Origin: Pagrus major
Lineage: Eukaryota > Chordata > Actinopteri > Spariformes > Sparidae
DNA length: 64,000 nt
NCBI RefSeq assembly: GCF_040436345.1
Contig: NC_133237.1
Location: 21,519,749-21,583,748 of the forward strand
Direction: 5' to 3'
In this document: positions 40,885 through 52,320 of the stretch, piece after piece
Position numbering within the stretch: the stretch's first letter is position 1
Layout: each line of letters opens with the position of its first letter
Notes under the pieces: generated by a model
Database searches by the model: none
Told to the model about the DNA's origin: nothing
Seen by the model: the letters and a program-made list of their open reading frames with translations, nothing else
Translations under genes and position numbers: made by a program

Positions 40885-43176
40885 TATACTGTATATGCAT
40901 ATAAAACTAAGTATCAGAAAGAGAACATAGGATGTATCAACATAGAAACCAGGTGAAAATACAAAATGAGAGTAAGAACACAGCAATGCCCCTGCTTTAA
41001 AATCACAGCAGGTTGTACAGCAGCAAAGTTCCCCGTACTGTTCTTTGCAGCTATGGAACAGGGGAAGAACTGTCATGTCCTCTTAGCCAAGAGAAAATCC
41101 TGACATGAGCAATCTCTATTGACTTCACTCCAAATTAGGAATGGATCCTCTGTAAGAACGGTTTGATTTCAAGTGAATTTCATATTTAAATATCTCAAAA
41201 CGCACAACAGAAGGAAGGTGTTTTTACTGCATGTTAGTTGTCATGACACCGCTGTTTGTAGAGATGGGCGTCAGGAGTTCTCTTGCAGAAGAGTGTGTCA
41301 AAAGCAAAAGTAAATAGCTACTGTTTCAGAGTTACCAACACCAGCAGCGGCACTTCTCGTGACCCAGCAGTAGGAATGATTTCTATTTGGACGGAGTTCT
41401 CAATGTAAAGTGATAGCGGAGGCAGTGGGAGCTTTGTCATAATCTGTAATATACAGGAAGTAAGCTGAATTGCATTTCACTTGTAAGGACCTCTCTTATT
41501 ATCACTATATCCAATATGGATTACCTACCAAAGAGTGGCATATAAAAGAAAGAGGCAAAACATTACCCAATCAGTGCTGCGGCATACAGAGTATACCATC
41601 CTCCGTTACATGAGGCTTGACCTCGCAGTAGGTGGTCACACCACATTTAATCATCATGCAATTAAGCCCCAGTAACTTGAGTTTCTGTCATCCAATTCTA
41701 GGTATCAGCCGCCTTGTGAATTCTTTTCTTTTCTTTTTTATACTGTATCTTTACAGTTTTCTTTTAAGTGCTAAATAATGAGAGGCACTGAGTAATGTTA
41801 ATTTGTCTGAATCCAAACAAATCTGGCCCAAAATGCTCCTTAATCACTTTCCATTTTACATTATAGTCTTCCCAAATCTACAGAAAAAAAGCATTCACCT
41901 CTTTTGCATTTAAAATATTACAAATTGTGAGTAATTTTGCTAAGATGCAAACAGAATCACTTGCAGCACCTGCCTGACGCCCTCCGACGTATTCAACAGC
42001 ATTTTCAGCCCCACTGACAAAATCAATGTCACGAGAACATGTCAAACATTTCATGGACTAGTTGCCGACAGGAGAGCAAAAGGCACACGTTGCCAGCTTT
42101 AATAATATTTTACACGGGGAGTCGATATATTCCAGCAAAGGCTTCCATAAAAATTCCGGCCTACAGGTTGAGTTTTAAACTTTTCAAACACAAATGAAAA
42201 GTGTAACTTCAAAACTGTCAAATGAGACCGCCATTAGCACATGTATGGAAGCCTTTACTGGAGTGTTCTGACTGCTGTTGTCTAGTATTACTTCCTAAAC
42301 GCTAAATAAGCTATTTGGCATGACCGACCACCGAGTTAAACTCTGCATAACCAAGACAGAAGTACAAACAATGGTGCATCACGAGTAGAGCTCTTAAGCT
42401 TAATGTTGGTAGGTTATCAAACTGCATAATGCAGTGCACTCCAAACGGGCCGTAGAGAGCCACGTGTCGGCAGGATTTCAGTCCATCTAAACACTCCAAC
42501 AGGTGATTTTACCGCTTAGCACCTTCCAACAGAAAAGAGGGAACCAATCAGTGAAAACACCTGTTGTTGTGTTTGGCTGGCACTTAAAGGCAACTGGTTG
42601 AAGACCCCTGGTAACCTGGAACGATGAGTCATCTTTGTGTTAAACTACATGTCAGTATTAGATAATCATTTCTACAGATCACTCACTGATTCTTTTAAGG
42701 CAACGGCTTCAAAGGCTCAATCTACACTGAGACACTTTTACTTAGATATTTTGGCATAGGCTTTACAAATAGCTTTACTGTCACATACTTAATCTTTCAT
42801 GTCTCAAGTATAAGAGCTGTCCTACACCAGTGCTGCCACATTAAGGCATGTCACATACTTTTTTCACACTGGAGTAAAAGCAAATCTCTATCAGTCATGG
42901 AGGACGGGTCACAGAGGTCCGATACCCTGCCGGTGCTGGGGGTCGGGGATGGGAGGGGGGGTTTTGCACAGTGCACAGACAACGTAGAATGTGTAAAAGA
43001 GACAGAAGGAGGAAGACAGAGTTGTGAATGCAGCATAACATCACATAGAGCTTGCCACCCCATTCCATCCCTCAGTCTAACTACTGAGCGTCCTCTCAGT
43101 ACAGGATGAGTGGGTTCAGGCTGGGTCAGAACCGGGAAGGACCAGGCAGGACAAGGAAAGCCCAGTCCTGTCAACA

Positions 43177-43733
43177 CTAGGAGGGAGCGGAGAACGGGGT
43201 CGGGCTGGAGTTGTTGTGATTGGCCGACTTGACGATGGTGATGACGCTGGTGGTGGCCACCTTTCCCGGTGAGAGGGGCCCGCGGGTCACAGTCCGGGCA
43301 AAACACTGCAGGGCCTCGTACTTGGCTCGCAGGGCATCCAGCTCCAGCCTCATGCTGGCGTTCTCGCGGGCCAGCTTGTCCACCTCCTGCTGCAGCTCTA
43401 TCTTTTGTCTCTCCAGCTCTTCCTTCTGGGTGACACGTTTGATGCGGCAGCTGGCGGCGTAGCCCCTGTTTTTCAGGGTCCGTCGCCGCTGCTTCAACCG
43501 CACGACGTCATCCTTGGTCAGCCCACGCAGGTGCTGGTTGAGCTCCCGCACGGACATGGCCACCAACTCGTCGTCACTGAGCGCCGGGGCATTCTCGCCC
43601 GTCTCCCTCTTGACCTGTGGAACAAGAGCAGCGGATAAAGGACCAGCACCATGCTTGACACAAGTCCAGTGAAACACAACAAACTTCTCACACTTACCTT
43701 TAAAGCTTTGCTCGTCTTAAAATGAGTCGTCAT
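43177..43733 (-). CDS. mafk: Transcription factor MafK (small Maf, bZIP)
   Basis: Two coding exons on the minus strand, 43733-43698 and 43614-43177, join in phase 0 (AAG|GTAAGT donor, CCACAG acceptor) to give 157 residues; human MAFK has 156. Small Mafs have DNA-binding and zipper domains but no activation domain. They homodimerise as repressors or pair with CNC and Bach factors on Maf recognition elements in the nucleus. Visible are the extended homology region (about 25-50, [20 protein letters not shown]), the Maf basic region (about 51-76, [20 protein letters not shown]) and the leucine zipper (about 79-115). MafK rather than MafF/MafG is indicated by the N terminus [12 protein letters not shown] and the C-terminal [13 protein letters not shown]. 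The SUMO consensus VKRE is at 13-16. An in-frame ATG three codons upstream (43742) could add MQG, but 43733 matches the family start. Neighbours: convergent with tmem184a, divergent from ints1, as in human. Confidence 0.97.
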
Positions 43734-43776
43734 TCCCTGCATGCAGACAACTGGCCAGAATCTCACAGAAGACACA
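43734..43776 (-). other. mafk: mafk 5' UTR part of first coding exon
   Basis: The minus strand has a clean acceptor (TTTCTTTCTTTTCAG) ending at 43777, so the exon starts at 43776 and carries 43 bases before the start codon. This implies at least one upstream non-coding exon. Confidence 0.8.
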
Positions 43777-43839
43777 CTGAAAAGAAAGAAAGAAGAAATT
43801 GTGTAAACAGCTGACTTATAATACGTAAAACAAAAATAT

Positions 43840-44455
43840 CAGTGGTGGAAAGTAACATAGTAGTGGGAGGAAGCCAGGTAGAACATGCCTCTTTATACAT
43901 TACTAATAATAATCCATTATTATAATATGTAATTTAATAATTCTTGTTGCATAATTCGTACTTTTACCTTTGATATTTTATATTTTTACTTCTAATAACT
44001 GTGTACTTTTAACTATTTTGAATAAAGTAGTGTCTAAGTATTTTTAATTTGTTATTTATTACAATTTTCCATTATTTAATACTTTGACAGTGACAGATCT
44101 AAATATTTCTGCTACCACTAATGGAATATAAAGTAAACTACTCATGTACTTTACTTAATTACAATTTTGAGGTACTTGAAGTACTTAACCTGAGTATTTC
44201 CATTTTCATCTACTTCATACTGACACTTCACTTTAGAGGAAAATATCCAACTTTTCAATCCACTACATTTATTTGATGACCAGTTACTTTGCAGATTACA
44301 AGCTGCATCAGAGCCAAAGTACCTTTTTTTTTTATTGACAGTCGTATTAAAAAAGACTGATTCTGACAATCAGAAAAATGTTAAATATCTGATCTGATAA
44401 TCAGCCATATCAAACTACTTTCAGACTTTTACTCAAGTACAATCCGTACAGGTGA
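43840..44455. repeat. CAGTGGTGGAA / TACTTTTACT repeat, longest copy
   Basis: It starts CAGTGGTGGAAAGTAAC and runs through GTACTTTTA, TACTTTACTTAATTAC and GAGGTACTTGAAGTACTTAA words to TTTTACTCAAGTACAATCC, then fades. It lies in mafk intron 1. Related to 11740, 17496 and 53265. Confidence 0.75.
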
Positions 44456-44660
44456 CTTTCACTCACACTCATTTTACTCAAGAGTGACTTTTGAACACTT
44501 ATTACAACACTCCTCGTCCTTATTTTTGTATGTTGCACATACTGAGTATTGTGTAATATTGACACTGGTCCTCCCCATAACCCTCCTACAAAGACATCAC
44601 AACAACATACCACGGTTACGTCATGTGTCAATATTTGTGTTTGCGTGTTAGAGCCGCAGA

Positions 44661-44680
44661 CGCCAGCAGAGGGCAGCATG
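44661..44680 (+). promoter_or_regulatory. Strong CTCF-like motif in mafk intron 1
   Basis: CGCCAGCAGAGGGCAGCATG matches the vertebrate CTCF core (CCA-S-YAG-R-KGGC-R) at essentially every informative position in plus orientation. Binding is not shown. Confidence 0.5.
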
Positions 44681-45060
44681 ACACCACTGAACACCCACGC
44701 TGGAACACTCCTATATTTACTTGTTTGAGAAGGAGGGCCGTGACTATGTAGTTCACTAGACCAAGCGAGATTAGAAACAGCCAGACAGCCACTCTCCCCC
44801 TCTCTCTTCATAGACCTTTGCGTTTAAACCCCCCTGCTCTCTTTTGAGAAAAGCCTCTCTGTGCTCATTACAGTCAGGCGCATGCTTTCCAGCCTGCTGC
44901 CATGGCCAAAAAAAGGCGAGAGCGCTGAGCTGTGATCCTGTGAGAGGCACACATCCCCCCAAGGCTCCATTTCAGGACCTGCAGACCAGCCTGACTACGA
45001 GCTCACTGTTCCATGCTCGCCTGCTGCCATGGAAACGCCCTGCAAATGGGCGTAGGAGTG

Positions 45061-48000
45061 TGAGTCACATGGTCACCAAAAGGGTAAACAAGTCTCATTC
45101 ATAACCGCAACACAGCCTATACATAGTACAAATCAGACTCTGATAAGTTAAAGTGCTCGGTTTGTCTGTGAGCCTTCTCTGTTTCCCATCTGGTCTTGTG
45201 TTTATTCACCTAATCTGACGCGGGTCCGCAGGGACACTCAGCCGACTCTGCCTCCTCATCACACATTAAAACAGACCATCACATCAGCATAACATTTACA
45301 GTTATGCTGAACTTTACAGGGCAGCAGATACGCATGTGGAAAAAATTCCTGGAGATAGAGTGTCACAGAGAAATAGTTTCCTTTATAGTCACTGATGTAT
45401 TTTTTGCTGCGAGACAATGTAGTCTATCGGTTTAGAGCCGCGTCTTGCTGCTTGGATCCTCTTACACTGGGCTTTCCTGAGCTGCTCCATGCCCTTATTT
45501 AACTCTGGAGGATATATTTAGCTCACAGTGCTGACACAAATTTCTGCCAACTAAACAATTTAAGTGAGCGCGCGATAAGTGATACCTCAGGAAGAGGGCA
45601 AATATTCTCTGCAGTGCTGGTAGCTGCAGCTTTCATGGGTGTGGCTGATCCTTTTTAGGGATATTTAGCTTTAGTTTTCAATGTGCTAGAGCTCTATTAC
45701 TAATACTTTGCAACTGTGGACTTGGAAACACTGGAAAACAACTTTTTTTTTTTTCTTTGATGGGGCTGGACATTAGTCAATGCTCTTATAATAGCAACAT
45801 CACCATCTACAAAATGTGCTTTTTCTGTCACAAGCAGACGAACCTCAAAGACTCCAGCCTCGGAAAATGAACAGATGAAAAATACATGCACAAACCAAAC
45901 CCAGAGCCACATGAACTGCTGTTTAGACATTTAAAGAGCAGCTTCTGCTCTCTGAGGCCCTTCATTCGTTTTGCAAAACACCCAGCAAAGAATTGCATAA
46001 TTGAGATTTCACAAGCATCAAATAAAGATGAAGAGCCGATCCACAACTTTCCTCGAGAGCAAGTTGGCCTAAACAGCCTATCTTAAGTGGCGTTGCGTCA
46101 GAGGGGGGGTCCCTGGGTATATTCCTTTGCAAAGATCATGGAAAAGTGGTGTGGGGGCCTCCCTCGCTTCATACAAGAGGCCTAAAGCTTGAACCAAGAG
46201 GCCAGGTTGTGTCCCTGAAATTCTTTAGGCATGTGCTTATGTTTTTGCAAGTCGCAGAGGGACAGGCTTTTTCCTGATCAAGACGGCAACGTTTCCTCAG
46301 ATGAAAAGCGGCAGCCAAAATCCACTCTTTATGATGTTGCCACACGGACGAGACAGGCGTATTTCACAACAAATCATGGCTTCTGGCTACAGTCAAGCAA
46401 ACAACTCGTATTAGGTTTTTCATAACAGTAAGAAAAGGACTCTGGGAAAATACCTCCAAAGAAAAGCCGCAGATGGCGGGGTAAAGAACAAAACCGCATT
46501 CCTGAGTGAACACACATGTGCAAAACCCTCACATGCAAAACACACGCAGGCAAATCTTTCAGGCTGGATATGTCCCGCGATGCACTCGGCTATGGGGGTG
46601 GAGTTCAGACGATCCCACTTGTAAAGCAACGGCTGCAAAATTCACAAAATGTCTGGAATTCAAAAGTGTCTCATGTCTTTTTCACTTGCCCAAACAAATC
46701 AAAGGCAGCCTGTGTACACATGTGAGGAAGTCAGGAGTCCAGACACTGGAAACAAAAAGGCCTATCTGTGTTTTTACTTCCATAACTTTCTCATTCTCCC
46801 TCAAGGTGATCCTCTGATGACTGATAACCAAAAAAATGTGCTGTTTATGCAGCAATAATGTAATGAAACAAGTCACAACTGTGCAGATTAGTGACATGAG
46901 AACAGCTAACTGTCCATTATGAAGACTTAACACACATTTCATGGTAATGGTTTGTTTCTTATTTGATGTGGAAAGCAGAATATTTTCTGGTTAACCTGCG
47001 ACTTTGTTCTCTGGGTGAACACACTGCTTTGAAGATGAGCTGGACCTTTTCAAGACTATTTTTGAGGGGAAAAAAAACAGGCAAAGACTCATTTTTACGC
47101 ACAAATCAGCCTGAGTTTAACAGCTCTAATGAGTCTGTATTTGAGTTAAATAAAACTGTGTGCCACTCGGTCACTGATGCCACATGTTTTAGTTTTTGAA
47201 GTCAGGCATCTGATCAAGTTCCAGGCTGCACTTTGGTTACAGCAGGTAGCTGTGGGGCCCCTCTTCTCCTAAAATAAACAGCATATCAAAGACGTATGCG
47301 CTCATGCTCCTGTGATAAATGCACAGTTGGTTTGCCTGCTCTCTTTGTTTTTCTTCTCTTTTTCTTTCACTTTGGGAGTTGGTAAAGCAGACTTGTTGCT
47401 TCCCTTGACAGCCTGACGCCCTCCTCTGAGAAAGCTCTCGCTTTTCTTGCATTTTTATCAGGGAGGTGGGGAGATTTCTCTCCAGTCTGGTGCGCGCCGC
47501 CGCTCGCTGCTCTTTCTCCAGCGCAGCACATTTGGTGGGATATTATGTGAAGGAAATGGAGAGCATAGCTGAGCGGTGAGTCATGCTGTTTACTGGTAAA
47601 AGCGACGACCAGCGGTAGGGAATCACACCCTCCCGATCTGACGTTTCCTGGAAAATCCCGTTGTTTCACCGGGAGGAAGGAAAAGTACAGAGAACCTTGG
47701 AAATGGTTGGCGTGACCGGCGGAAAAGGAGGAGAAGTCGCTGAATATCTGAGCAAAGATATTCTCCCAATCAGGGACACTGGGATTGTTAGAAATGTCAA
47801 GAATGCAAAAAAAAAAAAAAAAACAAGAACTTAACTATCCCACTTTTTTACTAGCTGGGAACCAATAATGTGTGAATCATAATGTCATCACATCTTCCAT
47901 TCTCGAACAAGACTCACCAAAACAAAGCAAGGCTCTCTAGTTGAAAATACTTTTTTTAATAAGGTCCAGATTTCAGAGAACAGCTAGCCGAGGCACAATG

Positions 48001-48707
48001 TGACAGCAGCCTCTACATTTTGAATGCTGTGGAGCTTGAAAGTGTTTGTTTGTGTTGCTGCAACTGAGTCACAGTGGAATCAGGAAGCTGCCAAGGAAAA
48101 AGATCAGCTCTTGAATCAGCAAGTCCGCTCCATCGAGAACCCACGAGGAATTCCCAATAACACTATCCCACAAAATAAATAAATGAGTAAAGTTGCCACA
48201 CCTCGGAGGTGAGAGCAGCTGGTTAACATTCAGTCTGACAGCTAAAGAGAAAGAAAACACAGGAAAAGGCTGGATGCAAATCACTGTGGGTGGCGTGGTG
48301 AGCAGTCTGAGGCGCTCTATAACTGTCACTTTGTCACTTGGATGGATGCACCACAGGCCTGTTCACACATCCGTCTGTTATTGCCTCTGTGTTGGGCATG
48401 TTCAGCTGTGGATAAAAATCACTGGCTCCCAAAGTCAATAATCAAAACTCGACATCTTTTTTCCAGTTAGAGGAGCAAAACACCACAGCGACCGTGACTC
48501 ATCGCATCACCAACCACAGCTATTCTACTTTCACAATACTCCACCACAGAAACGTTTTGCATTCTGCGTCGCTTTCATCCATCACCACTGACCAGCCGGG
48601 CGAGAAATCGCACATATCTGGTGACAATTTAATTCAGTCCTGCGTTTCCTGGGGAATTTGTGCCTCGTCACTGTCACAGGCTCTGGTGGAGGTGGTGCAA
48701 TGAGTCA
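45061..48707. promoter_or_regulatory. mafk: Cluster of five TGA(G/C)TCA sites in mafk intron 1
   Basis: Exact AP-1/NF-E2-type heptamers occur at 45061-45067, 47577-47583, 48065-48071, 48495-48501 and 48701-48707. A random 3.65-kb stretch would have about 0.45. None has the full GC flanks of a T-MARE. Within the span, 47480-47700 is also CpG-rich (GTGCGCGCCGCCGCTCGC). Mouse MafK is known to use alternative first exons and promoters, so an enhancer or alternative promoter is plausible. Confidence 0.4.
47808..47823. repeat. Poly-A run
   Basis: Homopolymer of about 16 A. No attached SINE or LINE body could be recognised. Confidence 0.85.
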
Positions 48708-49714
48708 TGCAGCCAGCCTGTGATACTTCTCCATCCAGAGAAGACATCATCGCTTTGGTGATTGAAGCACATGTTAACCTCATGACGGGGTGGGAGTGCA
48801 CCCGCTCCCACTCTGAGAGCAGCAGACAGTGTGCACCCACCACAAACAACAGTGAATCAGATCTCGGCACAAATCTGTGACCATCAGAGTGAAACAAGAC
48901 AAATATTTTCCATATATTTAAAGGTCAAAGTCTGGGTTACGCAATAAAAAGACAACAAGTTAAGCTGGATTGTTTCTTAGTTAAAATGTGTTATTATCTG
49001 GTAATAATAAATAAATAAAAATGTACTGGACTTTCAGGACAAAGTTTCCTTATCTTCACCCATGCCATAAACGTCTATGGAGACATGGAGAATTGATAGC
49101 TGATCACAAAGATAAGATGAAGCCCTTTCTTTCCCCCCCACAGTGATTTATAGTTTGTGGAAATATGCGCTCCTCCTGCTGTTAAGTGACTGTTTGTTTC
49201 TCCTGTGTAGGCCAAGTCAAGTCAGGCAGCGCTGGTGGTCTGACTTCACATCGTGCCCTTTGTCCCACATGTCTAAAATGCGCACCACGTGTTGTTTCCA
49301 ATGTCAGAAGTAGGCTGGTATTTTGCATTAAGGCAGCCTTTGGTAAATCCCGCGTCAAAAGGAGCAAGAGTGGCAGAATTAAAGGCGATGTGGACGGGAT
49401 CTTTTTTTATTATCATTATTATTATTTAAGAGGTTTATTTCACTTCTGTTTACCCAAAAGCACATTGAAGTGAGAGAAAGTTAACATTTTTCGTACGTTT
49501 ATAATATAATATTATATAATAACTCAATGTTTTGTAGTGAAATATTAACTTTAGGAACATTTAGCAGCATTATAACCTCAATATTAACTTTTATTTACTT
49601 TGGCAAAAGTAACATATTTACATATTTCTTCAATAAAAGTGTTAAATACGCATTTATTTACATTTTTTAACAGATAGCCAACACGTTTTTACTCACTTTC
49701 ACAATTATTAATTA

Positions 49715-49760
49715 AAAAAAAAAAAAAAAAAAAAAACAGGCAAAAAAAAATTAAAGAAAG
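49715..49760. repeat. Poly-A-rich tract
   Basis: About 22 A, then CAGGC and a further run of A. No retroelement body was recognised next to it. Confidence 0.85.
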
Positions 49761-50101
49761 TAGAAACAAAATAAGCTTTTTAAAGAAAGCAGATTTTTAC
49801 GCACACTTCCTACAGACGACCGAACCAAACTGGAGCCACATTTTTTCGTGTGTTATTATGTTACTCCAACACAACACGTGTCTACGCCACTGAAACAATC
49901 TCACAAAGTCAACATCAGCTCTCACAACCCCGGGGATCCAAACTTACTCCTAACATGACCGACGTGAAGCTGACTGCGCGCTCCGATATGTCACCGCCAC
50001 AAGTCCAGCATAAGCAAAAAATATCACCAGGAATGTCAAAACTTCTTCCCAACAACAACAACAACACGCACAAAAAAGAAAAAAAAGAAACACAACCTCA
50101 C

Positions 50102-50300
50102 CTCTGTGGACGCGGGTATCTGTGGAGCGGAATGCGTAAAATCTCCTGGAGTAGGTTTCCCACACAGCCGACGCAGTAACTTGACACAGTGCGTATAGCG
50201 CGTCCAGCAGCCGGGCCGCCGTGTCTCCTCGGACTAAATTAACTACAAAACAACAACAATGTACCAACATTCCACGCTCTGCTTCCGCAAGCACTCACGT
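50102..50300 (-). other. mafk: mafk non-coding exon 1 (inferred)
   Basis: On the minus strand the donor CAGAG|GTGAGG lies at 50102/50101 at the edge of a CpG-rich segment. Splicing to the acceptor at 43776 would give a ~6.3-kb first intron, similar in design to other vertebrate mafk genes. The transcription start is not defined. If it lies above 50270, a 60-codon upstream frame starting there ends inside the next exon. Confidence 0.45.
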
Positions 50301-50440
50301 CACCGATTCCTCGTGACCGCCCCCTCCATTCATGAAAATAACTTTCTGCTGACGTCAGTCTGGGAAGAGGGGAGGGGGTGGGTGGGTGGTGGTGGGGGTG
50401 TGGGGGGGTGGTGGTGGTGAGGCCATAAATAGAAGATAGA
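50295..50440 (-). promoter_or_regulatory. mafk: mafk promoter with CRE-type Maf recognition element
   Basis: TGCTGACGTCAG (50347-50358) contains the palindromic CRE TGACGTCA (50350-50357) and matches the 14-bp C-MARE TGCTGACGTCAGCA at 12 positions. Next to it lie a G-rich tract (50364-50421) and CCATAAATAG (50423-50432), which resembles a CArG or TATA-like box. A CRE-like CACGTCAC is at 50297-50304. The minus-strand gene starts just below. Motifs are seen; promoter use is inferred. Confidence 0.5.
50364..50421 (+). repeat. G-rich tract with G-quadruplex potential
   Basis: Runs of GGG are separated by one to three T-containing bases (GGGGGTGGGTGGGTGG, GGGGGTGTGGGGGGG) on the plus strand, the non-transcribed side being the C-rich one for mafk. 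It lies directly upstream of the inferred mafk start. Confidence 0.6.
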
Positions 50441-50579
50441 TACTGCTGGCGGCTGCTTTTGCTTACTTTACAAAACTAATCTGTACAAAGTCAGCTCATG
50501 TTGCAAACGCGTTGCCAAAGAGCACTCAAGGAAAAAAAAACTCACTTTAACTCCCTGAAAAGACAGAAGTTGCTGCTCG

Positions 50580-50602
50580 CTCTCCTCTCCTCTCCTCTCC
50601 TC
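50580..50602. repeat. (CTCCT)n short tandem repeat
   Basis: Four to five copies of a CTCCT unit, in a pyrimidine-rich stretch. Confidence 0.85.
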
Positions 50603-50668
50603 TGTCTTTTATGGTCAAACTACAAGGTTCTCAAAAGAAATGTGCATTAGCTGAGAGAAAACAGCGAC

Positions 50669-50700
50669 CTCCTCCTCCTCCTCCTCCTCCTCCTCCTCCT
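50669..50700. repeat. (CTC)n trinucleotide repeat
   Basis: About ten uninterrupted CCT/CTC triplets. Confidence 0.9.
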
Positions 50701-50934
50701 AGCTCCATCTGACTTGGGAGCAGCGGTAGCATTCCATTCCTGAGGAAAGTATGTGGTGTAGTAGCCCAGCAGTCACAGGATTTCTCTTATTTTAACTGCG
50801 CTGCAGCCAGTAACGTCACAGGTTATTCTGGGGTAATTAAGTACTGAATGCAAATATGTTTAGTCAGGAGCCTTTTAAGGGGCTGCACTGTGGTGGGTTC
50901 CCCCGTGTGAAGTTACCCCGTATGAGAAAATAAA

Positions 50935-52035
50935 GCTTGAGGTTGGTTCTGACAATGCAGCCTGTTTGAAACAGTGTGTTTTACAGTGTGAACACTGAGG
51001 AACACACGGTTCAAACGAGGTTTAAAGAGGAGACGAAGGCACTATACTGTTTTTTTTCTGCATTTCAAAAACTACTGCCTGGTAAACCACTTTTTTAAAT
51101 CACATCTTCGATGAGTATGAGCAATACTGTATGTGGAATTTGCAGGAATGTAAAACACATTTGGATCTAAGATCACAGATGTCAGCAGCCTCGCAGCACA
51201 TGTGGGTAAGGTAAACATCTGGATCTAGAGCCTGTGTGGCAGCCGGAATAACTAAATTACATTTGGGATCTGAGTTTTTCAGCCAGTTTCCTATTTTATT
51301 TTTATTTGTTTCTGCTGACTGGACCATAACGGCTCGGCGCAGACTTTCAAAAGCTAAATTTATCCTGTGAAATTACCCGCAAGTTTCTCGCAGGATATAC
51401 TGCCTGGTGAACCGCTTTATATCTCAGCGTCGATGAGTAATGATACTGTATGTGGAATTTGCAGGAATGTAAAACACATTTGAAACTCAGATCACAGATG
51501 TCAGCAGCCTTGCAACACATGTGGGAAAGGTAAACATCTGGATCTGGAGCCTGTGTGGCAGGAATTATTAAATTAGATGTGTAATCTGGGGAGTTTTGCA
51601 GCCGGTAAGCCTTTAGGTTTTTAAGGGATGGACTCTGATTGGTTTCCCTGTTCATTCACCTTGAGTTTGAGGTTGGTTCAGATGACGCTGCCTGTTTAAA
51701 ACAGTGTGTTTACACTATAAACTCTGAGGGATACACAGTTCAAACAAGGCTTAAAAGAAGAGACGGATGCACTTTCCTGTTTTTATCTGCTGACTTGACG
51801 ATTATGGCCTCAAGTAAATCTTGAAAAACTACATTAATCCTGTGAAATACACTTTTCCTGTAGGATATACTGTCTGGTAGACCATGTTATCTCATATCCT
51901 AAATGTTGTGAGCGATGCAGGAATGTAAAACACAAGTTTAGATCACAGATGTCAGCACATGTGGGAAAGGTAAACATCTGGATCTGGAGCCTGTGTGGCA
52001 GAAATGATTAAACCACATATGGAGTCTGGTGAGTT
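50935..52035. repeat. Three-unit mosaic tandem repeat upstream of mafk
   Basis: Unit A (50935-51290), unit B (51309-51605) and unit C (51664-52035) share a tail that includes GCAGGAATGTAAAACACA (at 51142, 51461 and 51917), GATCACAGATGTCAGCA and AAACATCTGGATCT. A and C share a head (GAGGTTGGTTC...ACAGTGTGTTT); B and C share a middle part (CTGCTGACT...ATCCTGTGAAAT). So C is full, A lacks the middle and B lacks the head. The tail has an E-box CACATGTG joined to GTGGGAAA (RBPJ-like) in B and C. Confidence 0.85.
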
Positions 52036-52104
52036 TCATGAACATTTTCATATGTAGCAGTTAATAGTGGCTGTACAGTTGATTTATTTCCGTCTGCTGA
52101 GCAG

Positions 52105-52320
52105 AGATGTGGACTCGAGTCGACTCAGGTCGCTGTTTTGATGACTTGACAGAAAAATAACTCGTGACTTGACTTAATTTGAGACATGATGACTCGAATT
52201 ACTCGTCTGTGTCCATTTTGTCTGTGACTTAACTAAGGACTCGACTTGACCTGACTTGAAATGAACTGGGACTTCCTTGAGACTCGTAGTAAATGACTTG
52301 AGTCACATGTCTGCAGCTGA
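52105..52320. repeat. ACTTGA / ACTCGAGTC interspersed repeat
   Basis: Dense repetition of GACTTGAC, GACTCGA and CTTGAGTCAC words, starting GTGGACTCGAGTCGACTCAG. I recognise this as a repeat seen in many teleost genomes; class unknown. Confidence 0.6.

Larger units (their letters stand above)
38512..43176. other. Gap between convergent 3' ends of tmem184a and mafk
   Basis: No coding exon is supported. The right part is likely mafk 3' UTR (minus strand), but no canonical minus-strand AATAAA was found outside the MITE at 40196-40471, so its end is unknown. Contents are that MITE, an AT dinucleotide run at 40861-40884 and unassigned AT-rich sequence. Confidence 0.5.

Noticed and set aside
42851-43306. 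151-codon minus-strand frame at the mafk 3' end
   Set aside because: Overlaps the end of the mafk coding exon in another frame and continues into the 3' UTR.
51100-51655. Two similar cysteine-containing minus-strand frames (75 and 102 codons, sharing AADICDL and CVLHSCKFHIQY)
   Set aside because: They resemble each other because they lie in units A and B of the mosaic repeat. Unit C has a deletion in the same segment and no coding signal is seen.
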